A stretch of DNA of 64,000 nucleotides from Candidatus Stramentimicrobium fermentans. Its GTDB lineage: Bacteria; Atribacterota; Phoenicimicrobiia; Phoenicimicrobiales; Stramentimicrobiaceae. Numbering within the stretch: position 1 is the stretch's first letter; each line of letters starts with the position of its first letter. A program made the translations under genes and the position numbers. Of this stretch, positions 21,672 to 30,423 are shown piece after piece. Under the pieces are notes generated by a model that was given only the letters and a program-made list of their open reading frames with translations, did no database searches and had not been told where the DNA came from. The stretch is from the NCBI GenBank assembly GCA_012520575.1, contig JAAYOB010000007.1, positions 62,001 through 126,000 on the forward strand, in the 5' to 3' direction.

Positions 21672-22538
21672 CTAAACTCTGTTCTGGGAACCTAATACTC
21701 TGATACGGTCTCGAATAACCTCTTTAGCAGCCTCTTTAGCCACACCCAAAACCTTTCTGGGGTCTATCTCTTGGGGATTTTTGGTTAAGTATTCTTTTGC
21801 TGCCCTGGTAAAGGCCATCCGTATCATAGTATCTATATTTACCTTGCATATTCCGGCTGTTATTCCTTTTCTAACTTCTTCATCGCTTGCTCCCGATGCT
21901 CCATGCAATACCAGAGGAAGACCGGTCAAATTTCTTATTTTTTCAATCCGGGGTATGTCTAATTGAGCTATTGGTTCTTGGCAACCATGTATAGTACCTA
22001 CAGCTGCGGCCAGTGAATCAATACCGGTTAATTTGACAAATTTTTCCGCTTCGATAGGATCAGCAAAAAATTCTTTTATCTTCTCCCGAGCTACCCCGGG
22101 TTCATCACTGGAATCCATCTTACCAATCTGGCCTATCTCTGCCTCTACCGGAATACCAACAGCATGTGCCATCTCCACAACTTTTTTGGTTAACATGACA
22201 TTTTCATCAAAAGGTAAGGCTGAACCATCGAACATCAAAGAGGTAAATCCGGCCCTCAGACACCTAATGTTTTGTTCGTAATCAGTTCCGTGGTCTAAAT
22301 GCAAAACTACCGGTATAAAGGTCCTCTCTGCTAACACTTTCACCATAGCTACAATCATATCCAAACCGGCATACTTAATGGCACCTTGAGAAGCTTGAAC
22401 TATTACCGGTGCTCTTTCTTCTTCTGCAGTCTCGATAATAGCCTGTACTATCTCCATGTTATTGGCATTAAAGGCACCAATTGCATATCGGTTTTTTAAT
22501 GCATCCTGCAATATTTCTTTACTGTTTACTAATGGCAT
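21672..22538 (-). CDS. fba: Class II fructose-bisphosphate aldolase
   Basis: YAIGAFNANNMEIVQAIIETAEEERAPVIVQASQGA; PVVLHLDHGTDYEQ; LVLHGASGASDEEVRKGI. Confidence 0.93.
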   Translation of the reverse strand: MPLVNSKEILQDALKNRYAIGAFNANNMEIVQAIIETAEEERAPVIVQASQGAIKYAGLDMIVAMVKVLAERTFIPVVLHLDHGTDYEQNIRCLRAGFTSLMFDGSALPFDENVMLTKKVVEMAHAVGIPVEAEIGQIGKMDSSDEPGVAREKIKEFFADPIEAEKFVKLTGIDSLAAAVGTIHGCQEPIAQLDIPRIEKIRNLTGLPLVLHGASGASDEEVRKGITAGICKVNIDTMIRMAFTRAAKEYLTKNPQEIDPRKVLGVAKEAAKEVIRDRIRVLGSQNRV

Positions 22539-23046
22539 TCTACTCTCCTTTCTAATGCTAAGTTTAAATTCAGTTTAACTTTTTTGGAAACTATTTAAAG
22601 GCGGTCTTGACCATAAGCAACTAATCCCAGGAACTAACAAGAAAAATTAATTTGCCGTCATTTTATTATATATTTCTGAAGAATTTATTGCAATTAACTT
22701 TACTATTAACTTTTTTGAGAGCCTCTTTTTCAGAGACAATACAAATTACTTTGCATAATTCCGGTTGGGGGAACCTGTTTTCGGAAAAGAGTTGTAGACC
22801 AACCTTACCTTTTACTATAGCATATCTTGATACTATTTAAGAAAAAAATTATTACTATCTTCTTATTATTTGATAAGTTCAATTTTAAAGACTCTAACAT
22901 CTTTAGCGAAAGAGGGTTCCCGTAGAGTCAAAGAGCTATGGAAAAGAGAAATATGAAATATAGGTGGAAGATAAAACTATTGATAGTAATTATAGGATTC
23001 CTATCAAACTATTACCCCAACAGAAACGAGATTTTAGTATGCTATA

Positions 23047-24696
23047 TTAATAACCTTCCTCCAGGTTTATTTTATTTTCTGGTTCTTCCCCCTCGAAGAT
23101 CCGTTTAATATTTTTATACACCTCTAATACATTTTCTTCTACTGCTTTGTCGGTATAGCCAGCACTATGCGGTGACATTACAACATTAGATAATTCCTGA
23201 AAGGCAAATTTACTGGGTAACCTTTGCGGGAAATCTCGGTTGGGGTACTGGTACCAGGTATCTATCCCCGCTCCTGCCAGGGTTCCGTTTTTTAGATATC
23301 TATAGAGAGCCTCCTCATTAATAACCTTTCCCCTACCTACATTGACCAGATATTTCCCTTTCATTAATTTTAACATAGAACCACCAATTACATCTTCGGT
23401 CTTGGCTGTCAGGGGCAAGGTAACAACGATGAAATCAGATTGTGATATAACATATTCTAATTGTTCCATCGTTCCTAAGAAGGTTAAATTATATTTCTTT
23501 TGCAGGTCTTCCTCTTTTTTAAGAGTACGTTTTACCGCATAAACCTTCATACCAAAAGAGATGGCTCTTTGAGAGATCTCCAAACCGATGGCACCTAAAC
23601 CTATGATTCCTAAGCTTCTACCGGCGAGTTGAATGGTAGGCTCTTGAGTAGTATACCCATGCCACTCACCCTTTCTCAATTCTCTGTCACTGTATATTAA
23701 ATTTTTAGCCAATGCCAGTAATAGGCAGAAGGCTAATTCTGCAACTGCAGAACTATTGCCATGAGTATTGCAAACATTTATCTGGGGAAACCTTTTAAAA
23801 ACATTCATGTTCTGTTGGTCGACTCCGGTAAAAGGTATTTGAAATAATTTTAAACTTTTAGCCATATCGAGCTCGGATTCACTCAACTCTCCTCCTATAA
23901 TTACCTCAGCCGAGGCCAATTGGTCACTCGTTAGCTTGCTATCTCGTTCCGGAAAAATGAACTCAAGGGGTAATTGCTCTTCTTGATTATATCTATTTAA
24001 TAATTCTACCCATTGTTTTTGACTGACCATCTTGCTAAATATTATTATCTTCATTTTTCTATAATCCCTTTCGGTTATTTGACTTTCTTCGCCTTTGAGG
24101 TATTCTCGAACTGCTACTAAATGCTTACACTCTAAATTCCATTTTCGGCAGTTATGCTCGAAATCATAACAATCACATTCAGGAACTGATAGATTGACAT
24201 GATACACTTTGCTATTCTTTTTATTCTTAACCAGAAAGTGCTCTCCTGCATCCTCTACTCTTAAGTCTTTAGAGGCAAGCGCCCTCTTATTCTGCTCTTC
24301 CTTTACCAGTAGCTTCCTTGCTAATTGATCTGCCAGCTGATTGTTTTCCCTTCTGTTCCAAATAAAAAAGATTGGCGCCTTTATTTTTTTAACCAATTCC
24401 TGTGTTTTTTCATAAAGTGGAATTATTTTCTTGTTTTTTACCTTAAACTGCCCATTCAATTGCTTCACTACTAATTGACTATCACAATAAAACTCAATAG
24501 AATCAGCCGACAAATCTTTTATTTCTTCTAAGCCTCTAATAACGGCACAATACTCGGCAATATTGTTGGTTCCTACTCCAATCAGTTCATTGATTTTTTT
24601 CCATAATTCACCATCACGATAGATAACAATCCCGATAGCCATATTACCAGGATTGGGAATACAGGACCCATCTACACGTATTAACAGTTTCGCCAT
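23047..24696 (-). CDS. Composite ORF: RNase HI-like domain + SWIM-like zinc motif (residues about 1-214) + D-2-hydroxyacid dehydrogenase (residues about 215-549)
   Basis: RVDGSCIPNPGNMAIGIVIY, NNIAEYCAVIRGLE, YCDSQLVVKQL, NQLADQLARKLL (RNase HI); CDCYDFEHNCRKWNLECKHLVAV (SWIM-like); LAGRSLGIIGLGAIGLEISQRA, LVNVGRGKVINEEAL, MSPHSAGYT (2-hydroxyacid dehydrogenase); no internal stop. Confidence 0.85.
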   Translation of the reverse strand: MAKLLIRVDGSCIPNPGNMAIGIVIYRDGELWKKINELIGVGTNNIAEYCAVIRGLEEIKDLSADSIEFYCDSQLVVKQLNGQFKVKNKKIIPLYEKTQELVKKIKAPIFFIWNRRENNQLADQLARKLLVKEEQNKRALASKDLRVEDAGEHFLVKNKKNSKVYHVNLSVPECDCYDFEHNCRKWNLECKHLVAVREYLKGEESQITERDYRKMKIIIFSKMVSQKQWVELLNRYNQEEQLPLEFIFPERDSKLTSDQLASAEVIIGGELSESELDMAKSLKLFQIPFTGVDQQNMNVFKRFPQINVCNTHGNSSAVAELAFCLLLALAKNLIYSDRELRKGEWHGYTTQEPTIQLAGRSLGIIGLGAIGLEISQRAISFGMKVYAVKRTLKKEEDLQKKYNLTFLGTMEQLEYVISQSDFIVVTLPLTAKTEDVIGGSMLKLMKGKYLVNVGRGKVINEEALYRYLKNGTLAGAGIDTWYQYPNRDFPQRLPSKFAFQELSNVVMSPHSAGYTDKAVEENVLEVYKNIKRIFEGEEPENKINLEEGY

Positions 24697-24709
24697 AGAT
24701 ACCTCACCT

Positions 24710-25186
24710 TTAATAATTATAAATAATTGCTAACCTTTCCTTTACAAGTGTTTTTAACTCTGCCACCTCATTGATATAATAAACTTTTCCTTCTTTTTGG
24801 AATGGCTTCAGCCAGCCACCAACCTCGAACCTGAATAAGATAACTTCTTTCCCATATTTCAAAGCGAGGGCAATCTCTGAAATGGTCCCGGCACTTCCCG
24901 GCAGAGCTATAATCAGATCTGAACTCAATATATTAATTACATTTCTAGCCATACCCATCCCGGTTGCAATAGGTATATCAATGTATTGGGAAGCCCAATC
25001 GGGGTTATCTACCGGTAAAATTCCCACTGTAATTCCACCGTTATCTTTGGCGCCTTTTGCTGATGCCTTCATCACTCCTGCATCCCGTCCACCATTTAAC
25101 AATACCCAACCTTCCTGGGCAATCATGGCCCCTATTTGATAGGCAAACTGTTCATCCTGGGGATGCACAAATTGTGTTCCCCCCAT
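24710..25186 (-). CDS. LOG/TIGR00725-like Rossmann-fold nucleotide-binding protein; true 5' end uncertain (G11 tract just upstream)
   Basis: AMIAQEGWVLLNGGRDAGVMKASAKGAKDNGGITVGILP, RNVINILSSDLIIALPGSAGTISEIALALKYGKEVILF. Confidence 0.82.
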   Translation of the reverse strand: MGGTQFVHPQDEQFAYQIGAMIAQEGWVLLNGGRDAGVMKASAKGAKDNGGITVGILPVDNPDWASQYIDIPIATGMGMARNVINILSSDLIIALPGSAGTISEIALALKYGKEVILFRFEVGGWLKPFQKEGKVYYINEVAELKTLVKERLAIIYNY

Positions 25187-25216
25187 TACCCCTATGACTA
25201 TTCTTTTAATAGGAAT

Positions 25217-25227
25217 CCCCCCCCCCC
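25217..25227 (-). repeat. Homopolymer tract C11 on + strand (G11 on coding strand) at the 5' end of the 24710..25186 gene
   Basis: Direct reading: aggaat-ccccccccccc-ttcttttaag. Confidence 0.95.
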
Positions 25228-25505
25228 TTCTTTTAAGAACATTCTACTTATTTACACCCTATTATATGCTTCTGTATAATACTTTCGCAAGCTTGCCTTT
25301 TTTAAATCTAAAAATAGGCTAGAAGAAAGCACAATACCGGTGTTTTAGCAAATATAATCAAACTCTTCCCAATTGGGTCATTTTAACCATTCAAGTGTTA
25401 GCGTTCTTTTAATTTTCCTCTCTAATAATTTTTAGCTTAAAACTAACTTTGGAATAGGAAAAAATATTTGACTATAAGTGTTAGAAATCAACTTAGCCCT
25501 GTTAT

Positions 25506-25533
25506 TTGACATTTTGAAATAATTCGTTAAAAT
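25506..25533 (+). promoter_or_regulatory. Putative sigma70-type promoter for the 25633 operon
   Basis: TTGACA (25506-25511), 16-nt spacer, TAAAAT (25528-25533). Confidence 0.6.
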
Positions 25534-25632
25534 GTGGTATGGGAATTTGTTGAATAAAAATCACAAGCTGATTTGGATATTCTTGAAAAATAACTGTTAT
25601 TCTAAAAATTATAGCCTAAAGAGGTAGACTAC

Positions 25633-26367
25633 ATGAACATGGATGAAAGAATAAAACATGCTTTTGAGTATTCCAAGATATTGAAATGGCCTAAACAATT
25701 ACTCTCCTCCTTTGGTTCTTCCGAAGTTAACTACCATGTTTTAACTGAACCTGTTTATCAAGAATTTACCAAAGGAGAGGTAGAAACAGTTGTAAGAGAA
25801 GGAAAGGTAAGCTGGTATAGGCCTCAATTGATAACACCAGAATATATTTTACGTATCGAAGGTTTTAGTGAAGAGGCCAGAAAAACACTTCTTTCCATAG
25901 CCCAGGAGATGCCTGATTTAGCGAATATCCTTTATCGTTTCCATTTTAAAAGAGAAGTAGACTCTATGAGCTTTGTTTCGGGAAGTATCGAAGCGGTCGC
26001 TGACAAGATATCACGAGATATTGACAAAAGGGGCGATAATCTTTCGGCAATTATCAGGGGAGAGGGTGATTTGTGGGATATTTCACTCTCAAAATTTATT
26101 CTTGATATGATGACCAGGAGCGCAATGCAATCTCAATTTCCGGAATTAAGGAAAAGGGGGCTAATCAACTACAACAGCTCAGGGTATCAGACCATAATAC
26201 GTGATAGACAAGGTATTCCCCTAGTAGCCAAGAAGGAGATTGAAATTATGTTTGATATGGTAAAACACGGCGATATGGAGCCTAAAGAACTAAAGATTGA
26301 ATTAGACCGTTGGGGATTATTCCAAATATACCAAGACCGTTTTTTTAATCTTTTTAGAAGGAGGTAG
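25633..26367 (+). CDS. Conserved-looking hypothetical protein, 244 aa
   Basis: Long ORF in an otherwise minus-strand region, with upstream promoter-like sequence; no family recognised. Confidence 0.75.
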   Translation: MNMDERIKHAFEYSKILKWPKQLLSSFGSSEVNYHVLTEPVYQEFTKGEVETVVREGKVSWYRPQLITPEYILRIEGFSEEARKTLLSIAQEMPDLANILYRFHFKREVDSMSFVSGSIEAVADKISRDIDKRGDNLSAIIRGEGDLWDISLSKFILDMMTRSAMQSQFPELRKRGLINYNSSGYQTIIRDRQGIPLVAKKEIEIMFDMVKHGDMEPKELKIELDRWGLFQIYQDRFFNLFRRR

Positions 26368-26373
26368 TATATA

Positions 26374-26973
26374 TTGGTATTTATTAAATCCGCTCGCGAA
26401 ATAGCCTTAGAAAAAGTTTCCCAAAAAAAACTCAGCAGCAAGGAAATTGATGAGATAAAACAACAAGCTAAGATAGATACTGTCTTAGCAAAATATTACA
26501 AAGACCAGATTGAACCTGACCAATTATGGTCTCACTTAAAAGAAATTCCTGAAAAATATCTCAGTCTGGCGCAGAATAATTTTCTTAAAACCTTGACTTT
26601 TTATAGTAATCCTTATGATACGGAGAAAAGGAAAAAAGGACTACTGGCTATAGAAAAGGTAAAAAAAATTGACCAATCCTCTGATGTAGAATTCTATTTC
26701 AATCAATTAGTTGAGGTCCAAAATGGTTTCCAAAATGAGATTGACCAGTCAATGGAAAAGGTAAAAAAAGATTTAGAAAACAATCCTGAAAAGAGATTGC
26801 GGACTTTTCAACAGGGAAATCAGATTATTATAAAAGAACTGAGCGTTGAAGAAATTGTGGAACAGGATAAAGGACTAAAAGAAGCATTAAAGCAAATAGA
26901 AAAAGAATATATTGATAAATATAATATCTTAAAAGAGAGACTGGCTGATTTTCTGAACAAAGCAGTCCAATAG
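26374..26973 (+). CDS. Hypothetical protein, 199 aa, Lys/Glu-rich, predicted helical (TTG start)
   Basis: AAGGAGGTAG RBS upstream of TTG; starts 6 nt after the previous ORF ends. Confidence 0.72.
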   Translation: MVFIKSAREIALEKVSQKKLSSKEIDEIKQQAKIDTVLAKYYKDQIEPDQLWSHLKEIPEKYLSLAQNNFLKTLTFYSNPYDTEKRKKGLLAIEKVKKIDQSSDVEFYFNQLVEVQNGFQNEIDQSMEKVKKDLENNPEKRLRTFQQGNQIIIKELSVEEIVEQDKGLKEALKQIEKEYIDKYNILKERLADFLNKAVQ

Positions 26974-27020
26974 AAGGAAAGCTTTTGATTTAAGGATTAT
27001 CATAATTAGCACAAATATCC

Positions 27021-27062
27021 AAAGGATGGGTTTCCAAAGATTTAAAGGAGGCTCATCCTTTT
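27021..27062. terminator. Bidirectional hairpin terminator between convergent genes
   Basis: AAAGGATGgg ... ctCATCCTTTT followed by T-rich sequence. Confidence 0.7.
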
Positions 27063-27077
27063 ATTTATATTATTTCT

Positions 27078-28337
27078 TCATTCATCGAGTGCAGTACCCT
27101 TTACTAGTTTAGAAGCTTTATCTTCAAAATAATTGAGAAGATACATTAAGAAAGAAGAAAGGATTGCCAACAAAAATACTATGGGCCAAATATTTTCCAC
27201 TCCATAATATTTTATAAATAATCCCGCCAGATAGGGTCCAAGAATAAAGCCAGACCCAATCAAAATATGGATAATAGCGCTAAACCTTCCTCTATGAGAG
27301 ATGGGGGTATGGTTAATTATATAGACATCCGAATAGGTAGTAGCAATAATCTCACCCAAAGTCCACAAGATGGTAGTAAGTGAAAATAGAAGTAGATTAT
27401 GGCTAAAATAAATTGCACCAAATCCAAAAGCATACAATATTCCGGCTAAGGATACATTAAGAATCGGCTTAATATTTCTGGTCATTCGAATAATCACTAC
27501 CGTACAAAAAATAACCACCAGACCGCTAATAGTCATAATAGTGCCGAAGTACTGTGGCCCGGCCTCTCCAAATATCTTTATCATTTGAATGGGAAGAGTA
27601 AAATCACTGTTCACATAAATGAAAGAATAGAGTGTATATATTAAGGTAAAAACAATCAGATGGGGCCTAGTTAGCAATACTCTCCAAATGCTCCCCTCCT
27701 CTGGTCTTTCCGAACTGCTGTCAGAAACAAGAGAATCTTTGATATTGTCCTGTATAGGAATAGTCTCTTCAATTAAGAAAAAAATCAACAGTACGGCAAT
27801 AATGGTAGAGAGAGTATCGCCCACAAAGATTAGATTCAGATAATTATTATATAATAAACCGGCAACCAATGGACCAACAGCAAATCCAATGTTCAGACCC
27901 AAATACAACAAAGAAAAGGCTGCTTTTCTATTGTCAGGATTAGTTAAGTCGGCAGCCATCGCCTTTAGAGCGGGGTAATTAGCTCCATTGAAAACCGCTG
28001 ATAAGACTAAGAGCCAGGGTATTATTTCTTTTTTCTGAACTATTAAGCAGGAAAGAATAAATAGTGCTGATATGGTGCTGAAAATGACAAATATTCTTTT
28101 TCGACCAAAAATATCGACTAATTTTCCCCCCAACAGTAAACCGGGTATCTTAGCACCAGTAGCCAACATTACATAAAAACCGGCTTGCTGTTCACTATAC
28201 AGCAGGGTTTTGGTGAAAAAAATAGTCAGAAAAGGAAATACAAAGCTACCCATTGAACTGACTATCTGGGCAAAAAATAGAATAAATATGCTTTTAGGTA
28301 ATTCGGTGTAATCTTCGAAAAAATTTTTTATTTTCAT
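27078..28337 (-). CDS. MFS transporter
   Basis: Twelve-TM-like hydrophobic profile; GGKLVDIFGRKRIFVIFSTISALF motif. Confidence 0.88.
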   Translation of the reverse strand: MKIKNFFEDYTELPKSIFILFFAQIVSSMGSFVFPFLTIFFTKTLLYSEQQAGFYVMLATGAKIPGLLLGGKLVDIFGRKRIFVIFSTISALFILSCLIVQKKEIIPWLLVLSAVFNGANYPALKAMAADLTNPDNRKAAFSLLYLGLNIGFAVGPLVAGLLYNNYLNLIFVGDTLSTIIAVLLIFFLIEETIPIQDNIKDSLVSDSSSERPEEGSIWRVLLTRPHLIVFTLIYTLYSFIYVNSDFTLPIQMIKIFGEAGPQYFGTIMTISGLVVIFCTVVIIRMTRNIKPILNVSLAGILYAFGFGAIYFSHNLLLFSLTTILWTLGEIIATTYSDVYIINHTPISHRGRFSAIIHILIGSGFILGPYLAGLFIKYYGVENIWPIVFLLAILSSFLMYLLNYFEDKASKLVKGTALDE

Positions 28338-28473
28338 CTAAATAGACACCAGTCCAGTATTATTGTATTCATTTTAATCTATACTGCCTTGCTGGTACTC
28401 AAATGTCTTTATCTGTGTTTCTTCCCTTTTTAACATGTTCTGATGTAATCTTAATCCACCAAGCATAATTATT

Positions 28474-28995
28474 TTATATTTCTCCACGAGCCTTAAAAAA
28501 GATAATAGCCAGACTTTCGATCATCCTGGTTATCTCATTCCTGACAATCTGCTTAATACCTTTTATGTCACTATATCCCAACGCCTCTTGGTGCCACAAT
28601 TCATAGTTTTTGTAACTACCTGCCCGACATTCTACATAGTAAGCGATAGGAAAATCATCACCTACAGTCCATACTCTGAACCAGATACTGCCCACTTTTT
28701 TGGCTTGTTCTTCTTCCTGATAGAGGTATGTTTCTTCAACCGGTATCTCCTGAAAAGCAATATGGGCAAAATTATTTTTATATTTCAGACGAGCAAAACT
28801 GGTAAGCTCCTCACTATTCAAACCGATTAAAAAAGCCTGTTCTCCCTGTACTTTTACCGCAATGTAACCAAAGTTTTCAATTTCTTTAAAATCCTGATAT
28901 AAAAAATCTTCCAGTGATTCCTGAGAATGTATGCTATTGCTAATAGTTAAAAGAATTGAAAAGATTAATAGCAGTGTTAAATTTCTTTTATTCAT
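28474..28995 (-). CDS. Hypothetical secreted protein with N-terminal signal peptide
   Basis: MNKRNLTLLLIFSILLTISNSIHSQ signal-like N-terminus. Confidence 0.6.
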   Translation of the reverse strand: MNKRNLTLLLIFSILLTISNSIHSQESLEDFLYQDFKEIENFGYIAVKVQGEQAFLIGLNSEELTSFARLKYKNNFAHIAFQEIPVEETYLYQEEEQAKKVGSIWFRVWTVGDDFPIAYYVECRAGSYKNYELWHQEALGYSDIKGIKQIVRNEITRMIESLAIIFFKARGEI

Positions 28996-29028
28996 TTTAT
29001 GCTCACCTATACTACTTATAGACTTGTC

Positions 29029-30207
29029 TCATTCTATCTTTTGATGGTTTAGCATAATTTGCTCGGCTAAAGAATCTAATTTCTGAAAATCTTCAGCCCT
29101 GGGGTAACCTTTAATAATTATAGATGGTAAGAACTCTGCCTTTAGATTTCCCAACATTTCCAAGATATCCTGTTCCATCTTTCCCCCCCAACCGTATGAG
29201 CCGATAATTCCGGCAAAACGGACTTTAGGTCTTAAAAAATTACAGAGATAGGCAGCAAAAGCAACTTGAGGGTGAGGACCGGTTATTACTGTAGGTGAGC
29301 CCAGTATAATAGTAGCTACATCTACTAAAGCCATAGCCAGAACGCCGATATCGGTATAGGTTAAATGGTAGGGGGTTACTTTTATCTTTCTTTTTATTAA
29401 TTGCCCCACAAGGTATTCTACCATTGCAGCTGTACTGCCATGCATAGAGATGTAAGGAATAATAACCTCTTTCTTTACTAAATCGGAGACCCATTCACTA
29501 TAATAGTTTAAAATGGTAGCGGGATTTTTATGAAGAGGTCCATGGCTGGGAGCTATAATGTCAATAGAAAATTCCTGCAGCATCTGCAGGTGTTTCTGTA
29601 TATTTTTTCGGAAAGGCATCATTATTTCCGCATAGTAACGTTTCGCCGCTAAATAGCTATTAGTGCTTTCAGAGGCCCACAAACTACTACTGGCTAGATG
29701 TGAACCAAAAAGATCACAGGTAAATAGTATCTTTTTTTTAGGGAGGTGGGTTAGAAACGTTTCAGGCCAATGAACCCAGGGGGCAAATAAGAATTGCATC
29801 TCCTGCCCACCAAAAATAAAAATCTCTCTATCTTTAATTTCATGAAAATCTTCTTCTTTTAAATGTAATTCGTCAATTAAGATATCAATACATTTACGAT
29901 TGGTAATAACTTTACAGCCAGGAAATCTTTTTAGTACTTCCCTTATACAGCCAGAGTGGTCCTGTTCAGCATGTTGAGCAACTATATAGCTAATTCTCTT
30001 TACCTGCAACTCCTCAATATTTTGAAAGAATTCGGTAATTTTTGAGGGGTCTACTGTATCGATTAATAAGGCATCATCCTGACTCTTAATTAAATAAGAA
30101 TTATAACTGGTTCCCTCAGGTAGCGGGATAAGTTCATCAAAAAGCCTTCTGCTCCAATCAATAGTACCCACAAAATAGATATCCTTAGAAATTTCCCGGA
30201 AAGCCAT
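29029..30207 (-). CDS. FprA family A-type flavoprotein (flavodiiron protein)
   Basis: MBL diiron motif AQHAEQDHSG, FTCDLFGSH, APSHGPLHKN; flavodoxin-like domain YISMHGSTAAMVEYLVGQL. Confidence 0.92.
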   Translation of the reverse strand: MAFREISKDIYFVGTIDWSRRLFDELIPLPEGTSYNSYLIKSQDDALLIDTVDPSKITEFFQNIEELQVKRISYIVAQHAEQDHSGCIREVLKRFPGCKVITNRKCIDILIDELHLKEEDFHEIKDREIFIFGGQEMQFLFAPWVHWPETFLTHLPKKKILFTCDLFGSHLASSSLWASESTNSYLAAKRYYAEIMMPFRKNIQKHLQMLQEFSIDIIAPSHGPLHKNPATILNYYSEWVSDLVKKEVIIPYISMHGSTAAMVEYLVGQLIKRKIKVTPYHLTYTDIGVLAMALVDVATIILGSPTVITGPHPQVAFAAYLCNFLRPKVRFAGIIGSYGWGGKMEQDILEMLGNLKAEFLPSIIIKGYPRAEDFQKLDSLAEQIMLNHQKIE

Positions 30208-30209
30208 GA

Positions 30210-30371
30210 CTATTCCTCCTTTTCAAATTCATCTTTACCTACCCCACATACGGGACAAACCCAATCCTCAGGCAGATCGGCAAAAGATGTTCCTAGCTCA
30301 ATGCCCGAGTCAGGGTCGCCGATTTCGGGGTCGTAAACATACCCGCACACTGTACAGACATATCTATCCAT
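30210..30371 (-). CDS. Rubredoxin (53 aa, below the supplied ORF track length)
   Basis: Minus-strand translation [53 protein letters not shown] with two CxxC motifs. Confidence 0.96.
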   Translation of the reverse strand: MDRYVCTVCGYVYDPEIGDPDSGIELGTSFADLPEDWVCPVCGVGKDEFEKEE

Positions 30372-30423
30372 TATTACACCTCCTTTCTCAATTCTCTGTT
30401 TTTTTTGAAAAGAAAAACATTTT

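Noticed and set aside
22652-22840. Intergenic plus-strand ORF of 62 aa between fba and the RNase H fusion
   Set aside because: Low-complexity, no RBS or recognisable motif; probably chance in AT-rich DNA
29240-29494. Minus-strand 84-aa ORF in an alternate frame
   Set aside because: Inside the flavodiiron protein gene in another frame
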